A stretch of 64,000 nucleotides of DNA from Limnomonas spitsbergensis (taxonomy: Eukaryota > Chlorophyta > Chlorophyceae > Chlamydomonadales): the NCBI GenBank assembly GCA_037349105.1, contig JAYJMM010000118.1, forward strand, positions 1,302,001-1,366,000, read 5' to 3'. Positions 48,670 to 58,695 of this stretch are shown here, piece after piece (the first letter of the stretch is position 1; each line of letters opens with the position of its first letter). The position numbers were made by a program, and so were the translations under genes. A model generated the notes under the pieces. That model ran no database searches, was not told the DNA's origin, and worked only from the letters and a program-made list of their open reading frames with translations.

Positions 48670-49205
48670 TTACCTCTGGTCACTATCATGGCCAAAGTAC
48701 TGTTTTAATGATGGATGGCGGGACAAGGGATCCGCTACATTTGTAACGCCTTGCCGCCATTCCCATTTGAATTTGAAACGCTGCAAATATTCACTCCACC
48801 TACACTGTCTTCGCGAGAGTGTCGGCTGTGTTTGCAAATGAATGAGAGGATTATGATCAGTGATTACTTTAAAATCAATTCCTTCCAAATAGCAACGCCA
48901 TGTTTTAAGAGCGTGGACGACGGCCCATAATTCTTGGTCACCAGTTGTCCAATTAAGTTCAGCATAACTTAATTTACGGCTCTCAAAAGCGATGGGTCGG
49001 CCAAATTGAGTAAGGACCGCCCCGATGCCCTGAATAGATGCATCGCAAATTACTTCCATTTCCACTGAATTGTTAAAATCTGGCATGGCCAGAACTGAGC
49101 TGCAATTAATGATGCTTTAACTTTGTCAAATGCTTGTTGGCAATTTGATGTCCAATTCCACTTAATGTCTTTTCTGGTTAAATGTGTCAGTGGTGCAACC
49201 ATGTG
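48670..49205 (-). pseudogene. RNase H and reverse-transcriptase C-terminal fragment
   Basis: Encodes the end of the reverse transcriptase (HMVAPLTHLTRKDIKWNW, CQQAFDKVKASLIAA) and RNase H motifs (VICDASIQGIGAVLTQ, VITDHNPL). A frameshift separates the two near 49080. Similarity stops abruptly near 49205, where an inverted gag segment begins, so the catalytic part of the reverse transcriptase is lost. Confidence 0.85.
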
Positions 49206-49235
49206 GTGCAACCAATGTAGCAACCTTAGCCGCAT

Positions 49236-50075
49236 ACTGATGCAGGAGCGCGTAAGCGCCCTGGAGCTGGAGATCAGGATTCTCAAAGAAGCCCACGACA
49301 CCTTGCAAACCGAGGTACGGGATGCCGCATCAGACCGAGCTGCGTCCTACAAAGTCAGCGACGCAGATGCAGCGGCATCCGACGATCCAGAAAGCGGGGC
49401 TGGAGAGTCCGATCAGGGCACAAAACCCGGCGTGGAACAGTTGAAATCATGGGCAAGCATCAAGTGCAAAGACCTGCCATACCAGCTCGACTACATAGTC
49501 GAGTATAAGGGCTGCGGACATGTAGAGATTCAGCATCTTCAGAGGATGGGCTTCCCATACCTAGAGGAGCACGATCTCGTCTTCCAGCTCAGCAACTTTG
49601 TTGAGGAAATCATTGACTACGAGATCGAGGTTGCCAAAACCCATACCGACGCAGGCATGGGATATGCTGCGTGGGCTGACTACCTACGAAATTTCAAGGG
49701 CAAGGTCATCGCCAGCATCTCGGCAATCCGAAAGGCCACACAGCAGCCGGTCCCGGCAGCCAACCACGATGCCCTGCTGCGAGAACGCGCTGAAAAGCAG
49801 AGGGCACAGCAAGCAGCGGACGAAGCTGCTGCTGCCGATCAGGCTGCCTTTACAGCATTCAAAGCTCTACATCCCAACTTGAAGTTCGTGGAGGCAGAAG
49901 CGGCGACCACGCAAGTCGCAGGACCTTCGGATGGACCTCCGGCTGAGGTAAGCCAAACTGTCGAATTGCCTACTACTGAACGCGCGCACAATAGATGCCG
50001 TGTGCCTGAGCCTCTAAAATTTAAAGGGGGGGCTGACGACATAATTGAGGACTCACTCATGTTATTCGCAAACTA
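49236..50075 (+). pseudogene. Inverted gag segment
   Basis: The plus strand encodes the same gag region from MQERVSALELEI to LLRERAEK with a few substitutions and one lost Gln, then continues through KQRAQQAADEAAAADQAAF and PEPLKFKGGADDIIED, which the minus-strand copy lacks. It is joined directly to reverse-transcriptase sequence on the opposite strand at about 49205-49236. Confidence 0.8.
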
Positions 50076-50640
50076 CCTTTTCAGCGCGTTCTCGCAGCAG
50101 CGCATCGTGGTTGGCTGCCGGGACCGGCTGTTGTGTGGCCTTTCGGATTGCCGAGATGCTGGCGATGACCTTGCCCTTGAAATTTCGTAGGTAGTCAGCC
50201 CACGCAGCATATCCCATGCCTGCGTCGGTATGGGTTTTGGCAACCTCGATCTCGTAGTCGATGATTTCCTCAACAAAGTTGCTGAGCTGGAAGACGAGAT
50301 CGTGCTCCTCTAGGTATGGGAAGCCCATCCTCTGAAGATGCTGAATCTCTACATGTCCGCAGCCCTTATACTCGACTATGTAGTCGAGCTGCTGGTATGG
50401 CAGGTCTGTGCACTTGATGCTTGCCCATGATTTCAACTGTTCCACGCCGGGTTTTGTGCCCTGATCGGACTCTCCTGCGCCGCTTTCTGGATCGTCGGAT
50501 GCCGCTGCATCTGCGTCGCTGACTTTGTAGGACGCAGCTCGGTCTGATGCGGCATCCCGTACCTCGGTTTGCAAGGTCTCGTGGGCTTCTTTGAGATTCC
50601 TGATCTCCAGCTCCAGGGCGCTTACGCGCTCCTGCATCTG
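49240..50640. repeat. Long inverted repeat (arms of about 560 bp)
   Basis: Arms 49240-49797 and 50079-50640 are reverse complements at high identity, separated by about 280 bp. A transcript across this region could fold into a long hairpin. Confidence 0.85.
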
Positions 50641-50877
50641 TATGAGGCATGCATTGAATTGTTGTTGAAGTAGTCTGAACTTCTCTTTGCATGGCCCTGG
50701 GTATCCATGTCTTACCGTTGGTGCTGCGACCACCGGCGTGACAGGAACACCTGCTGAGATTCCGGCCGTGGCCTTTTCTGTGGACATTTTATTTTGTCTG
50801 CGTCTTTCCTTTTTCAGGGCTGACTGTTTAGCCTTTTTATCAATCTGTTGTTTATTCAGTGCTTGTCTTTGTGGCAT
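50079..50877 (-). CDS. Gag-like ORF of the gypsy element, truncated
   Basis: An open frame beginning MPQRQALNKQQIDKKAKQ with a Lys/Arg-rich start, a coiled-coil segment (MQERVSALELEIRNLKEAHE) and a helical region, in the position expected for gag. It ends after about 266 residues where it runs into the inverted copy. No zinc knuckle is visible, consistent with loss of the 3' half. Confidence 0.65.
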
Positions 50878-51062
50878 TGCGTATCCTTGTTGCGGTGATA
50901 CTGTATGCTTTATATGTGGCTTGCCACAAATGATGACTTTCGATGGAACGAAATGCCTTTTATCGTCCTTATAGGACAGACTTTTGGTTGTTAAGATCGT
51001 GTCTGTGAAGACCTCAATCGAAACTGGGCGGAATTTCTTTTGAGAAATCCTTGGTCAGACGT

Positions 51063-51139
51063 CAGTCAGGTCACCAGTAACTGTCCATCCACACAAGGGG
51101 GGATGCCGATGGGGGAAAAGGGGGGGACGACGGATATTC
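51063..51139 (+). repeat. Left terminal inverted repeat
   Basis: Matches the reverse complement of 55392-55468, including the G-rich block GGGGGAAAAGGGGGGGACGA. Confidence 0.92.
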
Positions 51140-51499
51140 GTAAATCATAAATACTGTTTATCAACTCCTTCAATTATAACCGCTGTCGTCGTTACAGCTG
51201 AACACCAGGCCTATAATGCCGTTCCTAAAAGTCGTAGCGTGTCGAACAGGCAAAGTTTCAGATCGAGGACCCTGGACAACAGGTTAAAGGAAAATGTCAA
51301 TCAAGATAGCGATTCCTGTACTGTGCTCCTCCTATGAGTGGACTGGACGAAAGAGCGACGAATTCTGCCTTGCTCGAGGGCAGCTGACAAGGAAAGCGCT
51401 CCCCCTCCCCATGCAGCTACCAAGAAGGCAGCACCAGTTACAGCTCCCATGCAAGTAGGAGCAGAAACTCACACGCAGGGGATAGACCCTCCAGCTCCC

Positions 51500-51870
51500 A
51501 CAGCTCCCATGCAGGATGCTGCAGCAGCAGCAACAGCTCCCATGCAGGATGCAACAGCAACAGCCCCCATTCAGGATACAACAGCAGCAGCAGCCCCCAT
51601 TCAGGATGCAACATCAGCAACAGCCCCCATGTAGGACGCTGCAGCAGCAGCAGCTCCCATGCATGATGCAACAACAGAATGAAGCAGCAGCTCCCATGCA
51701 CGATGCTGCAGCAGCTCCCATGCAGGATGCAACAGCAACAGCCACATGCAAGATGCAACAGCAACAGCAGCAGCCCCTATGTAGGATGCAACAGTAGCAG
51801 CAACAACAGCCCATATGCAGGATACAGCAGCAGCAGCAACCCCCAGGCATGATGCAGAGGGAGAGAAAGC
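51500..51870 (+). repeat. Degenerate CAG/CCCATGCAGGATGC tandem repeat
   Basis: Units of roughly 25-35 bp with CCCATGCAGGATGC and (CAG)n repeat imperfectly. One frame gives APMQDATATA-like repeats but is broken by stops, so it is treated as a decayed coding or non-coding repeat in the transposon. Confidence 0.75.
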
Positions 51871-51949
51871 ACTTCAGGATGGAGCAACAGCCTTTGATGA
51901 TGCAACTTAACAAGAAACTGCTCAGATGCTTGCTTGAGGAGTAAGGTTT

Positions 51950-52450
51950 GGACTCGGTGACCTGTGCTCCCCCCTCCCCCTTGCAATGCTTGTGTCACAC
52001 ATATGACAGTTGCACGTGGACGGCGGCGCCGAGCTCACACAAAGTGCTCCAAGATTGTTCAGTGGTGAGCATGCTCATGTTTCCTTCCCCCACTGCTAAC
52101 TGATCCCATTTCTCACTTTACTCACCATTGCTCTTCATGTGCAGTGAATATGGCTGTACTTAAGGTCTCTGATAACTCTTATGTGGAGGAACATGCCAGA
52201 CGCGCACGTGGCCGGCCCCCTGGTATGCCACTTCATCAAAAACAATGCCCCCTCCCAACCCCCTCGGTCCCATAAGTCAAGTAGGGTGTGTGCCCCTCCC
52301 CACAGATCATGGAGCAAAGAATGCAGGCTGGGGGGGAGGCCATGGGGATAGCTGCTGACAGGCTGATTTATGACAGGCTTTGCATGCACTTCATGGAGTT
52401 AGAGAGGGTCTAACTAAAGTCATGCCATTCTGAACATTTAATTTTTGTAG
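51950..52450. other. Non-repetitive spacer in the DNA transposon
   Basis: Between the CAG-type repeat and the 175-bp repeat. No gene recognised. Confidence 0.45.
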
Positions 52451-52454
52451 CCTT

Positions 52455-52975
52455 TTCACCACTTTGCCTTCCGCGCTCGCCGTTTCGGCTACCTTTGAAG
52501 CCAGTCCTACTGAGGTAGAATTGTCATTTCCAGATTCACATCAGATACATTTATATAAGATGTGCTTATGTGTTAACTGTGACCATCCTGGAAGTTTCAT
52601 GCCATTTTAACCTTTTATTAATGTGACCTGCTAGCACCACTTTGCCCTCCGCGCTCGCCGTTTTGGCTACCTTTGACGCCAGTCCTCCTCAAGGCTGAGT
52701 TGTCATTTTCGGAATTGCACCAGGTATTTGATGCGCTTAGTGTTGGCTGAGACCATCCTGGAAGTTTCATGCCATTCTGGACATTTTATTTGTGTGACCT
52801 GCTAGCACCACTTTGCCCTCCGCGCTCGCCGTTTTGGCTACCTTTGAAGCTAAAGGCTGAGTTGTCATTTTCAGATTTGTACCAAAGAAATCGGTATTCG
52901 ATGTGCTTAGTGTTGGCTGAGACCATCCTGGAAGTTGCATGCCATATTTAGCATTTTTGGGGCAGTTTCTAGTTT
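52455..52975 (+). repeat. Tandem repeat, three units of about 175 bp
   Basis: Units begin near 52458, 52636 and 52807 with ACCACTTTGCC(C)TCCGCGCTCGCCG and share GACCATCCTGGAAGTT at their ends. Confidence 0.85.
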
Positions 52976-52989
52976 CTACCAAACATGTA

Positions 52990-53575
52990 AATCGAAGGGG
53001 TGAAGAACAGTTGGCCTCGAACTTGAAATGAAGTCTCATACTGATGCAGTTATCTCAAGGGGAAGTAGCAGATCTCGAAGCCATGTAACCAGTTTCGGTT
53101 GGATCAGTCTGGAAATGTCTTAGCGAAGAGCTTCTGGGCAGGACTAACGGGAAGTATCTCTAAAAGGCAAGTTGATTAAGAATCCGAAGAACAGCTGGCC
53201 ACGAACTTAAAATGAAGTCGCATACTGATGCAGTTCTATCAAGTGGCAGATCCCGAAGCCATGTAACAAGTTTCAGTTGGATCAGTCTTAACAAGTCTTA
53301 CCGAAGATGTTTTCGGTAGCACTTGCATGAGAGTATCGCTACAAGGTTGCCAGAAACATAATTCGAAGAGCAGCTAGCCTCAAACTTGGACTGAAGTCTC
53401 ATACTGCTGCAGTTCTATTAAGTCACAGATGTCGAAGCCATGTACTAAGTTCCAGTTGTATCAGTCTGAAGATGTCTCAGCGAGGACCTTTACTGTCGGA
53501 TGTGCATGAGAGTGTCTCCAGAAGGCAAGCTGAAACAAAATCCGAAGAACAGCTGGCCTCGAACTTGAATGAGGT
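52990..53575 (+). repeat. Tandem repeat, units of about 185 bp
   Basis: GAAGAACAGCTGGCC-like starts near 52998, 53188, 53373 and 53550 mark three full units and a partial one, with CATACTGATGCAGTT and GAAGCCATGTAAC inside. Confidence 0.8.
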
Positions 53576-53584
53576 CGATGAAAG

Positions 53585-54565
53585 GGAGGACACACTGTCC
53601 ACACCTGAGAGCGCTGAGTATGTCTTTGAAGGGGGGACACACTGTCCACACCTGAGAGCGCTGAGTATGTCTATGAAGGGGGGACACACTGTCCACACCT
53701 GAGAGCGCTGAGTATTGTCTGTGAAGGGGGGACACACTGTCCACACCTGACAGCGCTGAGTATGTCTATGAAGGGGGGACATACTGTCCACACCTGAGTG
53801 CACTGCGCATGTCTATGAATGGAGGACACACTGTCCACACCTCAGAGCGCTGCGCATGTCTATGAAGGGGGACACACTTTCCACACCTGATAGCGCTGAG
53901 TATGTCTATTAAGGGGGGGGCATATGGTTCACACCTGAGTGCACTGCGTATGTCTGTGAAGGGGCGACATACTGTCCAGTGTCCACACCTGACGACCTGA
54001 GAGCGGTGCGCATGTTTGTGAAGGGGGGGACACACTGTCCACACCTGAGAGCACTGCGCTTGTCTATGAAGGGAGGGACACACTGTCCACACCTGAGAGC
54101 GCTGCGTATGTCTATGAAGGGGGGGGCATACTGTCCACACCTGAGAGCGCTGGGCATGTCTATGAAGGGGGGGACACACTGTCCACACCAGAGAGCGCTG
54201 CGCATGACTATGAACCGGGGGGACACACTGTCCACACTTGAGAGCGTTGCGCATGTCTATGAAGGAGGGGGACACACTGTCCACACCAGAGAGCGCTGCG
54301 CATGCTTGTGAAGGGGGGGGACACACTGCCCACACCTGAGAGCGCTGCGCATGTCTATGAAGGGGGGGGACACACTGTTCACACCTGAGAGCGCTGCGCA
54401 TGTCTATGAAGGGGGACACACTATCCACACCTGAGAGCGTTGCGCATGTCGATGAAGGTGGGGACATTCGGTCCACACCTGAGAGCGCTGCGCATGTCTT
54501 TGAAGGGGGGACACACTGTCCACACCTGATAGCGCTGAGTATGTCTATGAAGGGGGAGGACCTCC
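53585..54565 (+). repeat. Minisatellite of about 46-48 bp, about 20 units
   Basis: Units contain GGGACACACTGTCCACACCT, GAGAGCGCTGCGCATG and TCTATGAAGGG. Unit length near a multiple of three creates a 319-codon minus-strand ORF of repeated HRHAQRSQVWTVCPP-like sequence; this is probably an artefact of the repeat. Confidence 0.93.
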
Positions 54566-54676
54566 TCACACCTGTGGATGACAAGCCCTCATGGCCGAGC
54601 CTCCTGTGCAGCTGGAGGGGCTGCAACTCAAACCAGACTTGAGGCAGCGTTGGAGTGCTTGGGAAGCAATCAAAGG

Positions 54677-55273
54677 TTAGATGAGAGAGACTGAGGGAGT
54701 GATCTTCTTGTTGCAGCATGTGCACTGCCAGTCATGGAGATTGAGCTTGAAGACACAGGTCCGGCCATAGTAAGTGACCTCCCCAGCAGGCAAGAGGGTG
54801 AAGCCCCGCAGCGAGTCGAGCTCGCAATTGCTACATGCATGTGGCTGCCAGTTGTCCTCCTCATCTTGCAGTCTCCCCCTCAGGCCTTCTGCTTCACTCT
54901 TACTCCTGGTCAGATTGACTGGCAGGCTGTCACAGTATTTGCCTCTGAAATCTGGCATGCCACACCTCCATGCTTCATTCCGAGTCCCACAGCGTTGCCC
55001 CCACGTTGAGGGCTCTTCCACATCATCCTCTGCTTCGTCATAGCGAGCTGCTTCTGCTGCCTCTGCTTTTGCTGCTTTCCTTCCTGTTGTTGCAGCTGCT
55101 GTGCCCTGTTGCTGCGTCGATCGCGAGGGTCCTGCTGTGCCGCTTCCCTTAGGTCGGCCAATCCTCGATGCGGCGTGCTGGAGAGCGTTTGTCAGTATGT
55201 ATACATAATATGGGTTTCGTTTAGATCCTTTCGGTCTAACAGACATTCTATATCGCGAGCACTGGTCACCCAA
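54677..55273 (-). CDS. Cys-rich ORF inside the DNA transposon
   Basis: A 198-codon ORF. The N-terminal half is basic and Ala/Gln-rich (RPKGSGTAGPSRS, KAAKAEAAEAARYDEAEDD). The C-terminal half has many cysteines in pairs (CGTRNEAWRCGM, HACSNCELDS, WQCTCCNKK), suggesting zinc-binding clusters. Cys clusters of this sort precede the catalytic domain in KDZ-type transposases, so this may be the N-terminus of a transposase whose catalytic part is lost or spliced. It is the only plausible gene in the element. Family assignment is tentative. Confidence 0.5.
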   Translation of the reverse strand: MGDQCSRYRMSVRPKGSKRNPYYVYILTNALQHAASRIGRPKGSGTAGPSRSTQQQGTAAATTGRKAAKAEAAEAARYDEAEDDVEEPSTWGQRCGTRNEAWRCGMPDFRGKYCDSLPVNLTRSKSEAEGLRGRLQDEEDNWQPHACSNCELDSLRGFTLLPAGEVTYYGRTCVFKLNLHDWQCTCCNKKITPSVSLI

Positions 55274-55391
55274 TGCCTTGTGCGAGTGGCTATGACAGTC
55301 CGACAGTGACCAGATTATTGAATAATGGGAATGTCAGTCATTACAATAGCAGTAGCGTTTATAATGAAGGAGTATAATTAAATGAGTTAAT

Positions 55392-55468
55392 GAATATCCG
55401 TCGTCCCCCCCTTTTCCCCCATTGGCATCCCCCCTTGTGTGGATGGACAATTACTGGTGACCTGACTG
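55392..55468 (-). repeat. Right terminal inverted repeat
   Basis: Reverse complement of the left end with two mismatches, followed directly by the duplicated target CAGACGT. Confidence 0.92.
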
Positions 55469-55475
55469 CAGACGT

Positions 55476-55735
55476 TTTGCCTGCCGTTGGTCAGACACTG
55501 GGTCTGCCGGAGGTCAGACTCGTGGTCTGCCTTTAGCTTCACCGAAGTGAGTTCTTGGTGCGACTGTGTTTAACAGACGCCCGAGGGAAACGTGTTTTCA
55601 CACGCGCCTTACGAGTGCTTGCACACACGTGAAGGGCTTTGCTTTTTTGATGCCAATAGTTTGACACCCCCTAGGTCCCTCAATCGATCAGAGGCAAGTC
55701 GATACCTGCCCCCAACACTGCTCGAGAAATCAATT
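55476..55735 (-). mobile_element. Candidate continuation of the gypsy 5' LTR or leader
   Basis: If the DNA transposon inserted into the retroelement, this flank continues it. On the minus strand it starts near 55720 with TGTTGGGGGCAGGTATCGAC, the TG start expected of an LTR. No second LTR was found to confirm it. Confidence 0.35.
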
Positions 55736-55943
55736 TAGCAACCTGCACACCTGGTGCATATGTACTATAATAGTTATGTTGTAAAGAGCACCGCCTCGCT
55801 CTAAAGGAAAGGAAAGGAAGGAACTCCGTCTATACTGTCTGTGCCTCCTTAGGATGCGGTATATCATCCATTGCACAGTCCAGATGTACATCACATGTAC
55901 ATCAGTATTCCATCTCAGACCTAGTAGCTTTAGGAACGCTACA
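55736..55943 (+). mobile_element. MITE-like repeat, copy 4
   Basis: Nearly identical to copy 3 but with an insertion of about 27 bp rich in GGAAA near 55803. AATTT flanks both ends and could be a target duplication. Confidence 0.7.
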
Positions 55944-56540
55944 ATTTCCCGAGTGGCCAGAGCATGCGCATCATGCCGACTGCAGAGACAGCATGGCTTG
56001 GTGCATTGCAGCTTACAATGGCTGTGAGGCTGTGGTTTAAATGCTTCTCGAGCCACCGAATCATGCGCCTCGTACCTACTAAAGGGACGGCCTGGCTTGA
56101 TGCCATGCTGCTGGCCAGGGGCCACCCTGTTGCCTTACATCTGCTGCAGAGGTATGTGGCTGCTGAGCACCATCAACGAATTGAACTGGCTTAAATAAAA
56201 AGCCAAGTTTGTAGCCGGCTTTGCCTTTAATCTGATTACCGGTACTTGGAACTGCACCTTCACGGGCGACATAAAATGAATGTCAAATCTGGCGCTAAGT
56301 GACAGTGCAATTTCAAGGGAGGCTTGAGCCCTTGGGCATTCTTCCCATAGAACAACTAGGCAACCTGAATTTAGAATTATCCCGATTAGCATGCTGGCGG
56401 TGTTGGAGCATGTTGTTTTGTGTTAAGACTGTGGCTTTTCAAGGCCTCAAGACTGAGTAGATGCATCAACAGCACATTGCACATCAGTACATAACCTATA
56501 TACCATAATTTCTGGCACCTGTATGAAAGCACTGAAGGCG
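55944..56540. other. Spacer between MITE copy 4 and the LINE fragment
   Basis: Rich in GCATG words; no gene recognised. Confidence 0.4.
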
Positions 56541-57400
56541 TGGCAGATGGTGTGGGGCGGAGAGCTTACAGCTATAGTTTCCCTCGTACTCGACCATCAG
56601 CTGTGAAGTGTGAACAGTGTGCCCTTTCTTTCTTTCGGCATGCACATCCCACCTTCACAGGCAGTGCCTGTTTGCTTACATCTGCAGAACTAAACCGTAC
56701 AATCATCCATGCTGGTGGCATCCATACCCAAAGGTTGAGTTTGCGACTGCGGCTCGGCGCAATCAGCACGGCTGATACCAGAGGACGGCGCAACGGTCAG
56801 CGGCGAGAGGCACGCTGCTGCCAGCGGTGTTGGGCACGGGGGGATAGCGAGCTGGTGGAGGATGCGCTACATGTGTTCTTCCAGTGCCCTAGTGTCAGGG
56901 AGCAGTTACGGGAGCGGGGGTGGGCAGGTCCTCTGGGCGCTGCCACTAACTTCCACCAGCTGTACCAGGCTGAGCAGGTGTGGGATGCACTTGCTTTTGT
57001 GGACTGTGCTGTGGGCATTGTTGAGGGTTCGTCTCCAAGGATTCTGAGGCGCCGGTGTCGTTTGCCTTTCTGGCCTTTCGGTCCTTTCTTTTTGTTGTTG
57101 TTTGCCCCCTTTCTAGTTTCTTCTCTTCTCCCTTCTGATCAGTGGGGCGCCCTCGCGGCCAAGCAGGGGTGGTATACGCTTGCTTTTGTGGACTTTTCTT
57201 TTCCCAGAGGCTTTGTTGAGGGCTAGTCTCTAGTGGAACTCAGGTGCCGGACTTGGTCTTCACTACCTTCCCGGCCTTTCCTTCTGTTCCTTTCCCCCCC
57301 CTCTTCTATTTAGTGTTTTCTTTTCACCCCACTCAATGTTAGGCGCCCACACGGCCGAGCTTTGAGGGGGCCAAAATGTGTAACGTTATTGACCCAAAGG
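56540..57400 (+). mobile_element. LINE 3' end with C-terminal zinc-knuckle ORF
   Basis: The plus strand encodes a basic region followed by CCQRC, then EDALHVFFQCPSV, the C-x-x-C...H...C finger found at the C-terminus of many LINE polyproteins after the reverse transcriptase. The frame runs on into the CT-rich 3' part to about 57225. The 3' part is shared, inverted, with 23930-24360. No reverse-transcriptase core is present, so the copy is 5'-truncated. Confidence 0.7.
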
Positions 57401-57484
57401 TTGAGAGATCGATCCCGCCACACGATCTCCTCTCCCCCCTGTCTAAATTTCCGGGTTCCATGCCCCTGCCCCCCTGACATAGGA

Positions 57485-57600
57485 AAGTGGTATGGCTGCA
57501 CCATGTCCCTGGCTGTGCATGGTAGCTGGAGTTGAGCTTAGTCATTCCCTGCCAGCCCTTGGCAGCCGAGCGCTCAGCAGGGCCCAACGGGTATGCACCG
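57485..57600 (+). repeat. Dispersed repeat, copy 2 (inverted partner at 20425-20580)
   Basis: Contains GTATGGCTGCACCATG, CATGGTAGCTGGAGTTGAGC and GCAGGGCCCAACGGGT, matching the minus strand near 20.5 kb. It lies just downstream of the LINE tail. Confidence 0.65.
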
Positions 57601-58695
57601 TTAACCGTACAATATCTGGGTTTGTTTTCTTACACCCTAAACCCTCTACCGCTAATGGAGTAGCACAGTTAAAAATTTTCGGCAACTGGGCTCACAGTCT
57701 TTGCTGATGAGGGCTAACGATCTAGCTAGCTCACCACCTCCCCCGTGCCTATTGATGGTTGCCCTCAGGGGTTGCAACAACGTCAGCATCAGTTCAGTGG
57801 GCTTCACACAGCACACAGTCACTATGCCCTAGTTTTACACCTGTCGCCACCGTCCTGTATCAGTGACAATGAGGACTACCGCCACTGCTTAGGGGTAGTG
57901 CACTACCATATACCAGAAGGCATGCCAACCAGTTTCCTGAACAGTGATCTCTAGTCCCGGACTTTTAGAACCAGCACGCTGCTGCTGCCCGTAAGCAAGA
58001 AAGCTGCCCCCCCTCGAGTACCGGCCCTGAACCTCATCAAAAGGCTGAGTGAGTGCTGCTCATTCGCCGCGGGAGAAATAGCAGGAGACATGATGCCAAA
58101 ACAAGGGTCAGTACCAGTAGCTTGCACTTGATATAACGTAGCATGCACCTGGTTACGCTCCCATGCTTTATGGCATGTGGATATCTGTATACAGTATCAC
58201 TCCAGTGCAAGTGAATGCGCTTGGGTCATCAAACCAGCAAATTGAAAACTGCAGTGCGCAAGTTCTTACATGGTGCAGGGCGGTCCCAGACCGAGGAAGG
58301 AGAAATATTGGAGGCTAGACTTGATGAACTATTTGGGGTAAAACATGCAAGGAGCACATGCATCCCCACTCAAAGCCATAGCTTCGTCTTCTGCCCGGTG
58401 GGTATAAGCGCACATACAACAGGAAAGCAGGCAGGAACATCTATGCATAGTCTCCTGAGACAGAGGTTCAGGAGAAGTAGGCAGAGAGGACAATTTGGAG
58501 GGTATGGCATGGGTATGGCTTACTGCTATGGCCATGAGCTTCGTAACTCAAAGGACTCCTCGTTTTTGCGTTGCTGTCCGTCTGCTTCTGACGCATGTAG
58601 TGTACCATTGCATGGCTGGTACTGCCAGGGTGCACATTCACACCCAGGCCACTCCCGGGTGGCATAGCCACTCTTGGCTCGTGCTCCATCTCTAA
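57601..58695. other. Region downstream of the AKR2-like gene
   Basis: No gene assigned. A 150-codon plus-strand ORF at 58215-58667 has no family match and no coding signature. The 3' UTR of the AKR2-like gene is expected here on the minus strand. Confidence 0.4.

Larger units (their letters stand above)
46950..51055 (-). mobile_element. Decayed chromovirus-type Ty3/gypsy LTR retrotransposon
   Basis: On the minus strand, from right to left, lie a gag-like ORF (50079-50877), RNase H (48670-49080), integrase and a chromodomain (47041-48618). The order RNase H, integrase, chromodomain identifies a chromovirus of the Ty3/gypsy group. Most of the reverse transcriptase and all recognisable protease are missing, and a gag segment is present in inverted orientation in their place. 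The 3' LTR was not found. A candidate 5' LTR continues beyond the DNA transposon, starting with TGTTGGGGGCAGG on the minus strand near 55720. The copy cannot be autonomous. Confidence 0.8.
51063..55468. mobile_element. 4.4-kb DNA transposon with 77-bp terminal inverted repeats
   Basis: The ends 51063-51139 and 55392-55468 are reverse complements over about 77 bp with two mismatches, both starting CAGTCAGGTCACCAGTAA. CAGACGT occurs directly outside each end (51056-51062 and 55469-55475), a perfect 7-bp target-site duplication. The interior holds tandem repeat arrays and one Cys-rich ORF but no complete transposase, so it is likely non-autonomous. It appears to have inserted into the 5' part of the gypsy element. 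Superfamily is not settled: the duplication length and Cys-rich ORF would fit KDZ-like or P-like elements. Confidence 0.85.

Noticed and set aside
53766..54725. 319-codon minus-strand ORF
   Set aside because: Explained by a tandem repeat whose unit is close to a multiple of three.
57400..57430. tRNA-like T-arm sequence (GATCGATCCCGCC)
   Set aside because: No cloverleaf or A box could be found around it; it is within LINE tail sequence.
58215..58667. 150-codon plus-strand ORF
   Set aside because: No family match, no splice context and no coding-type composition; it lies in the presumed 3' flank of the AKR2-like gene.
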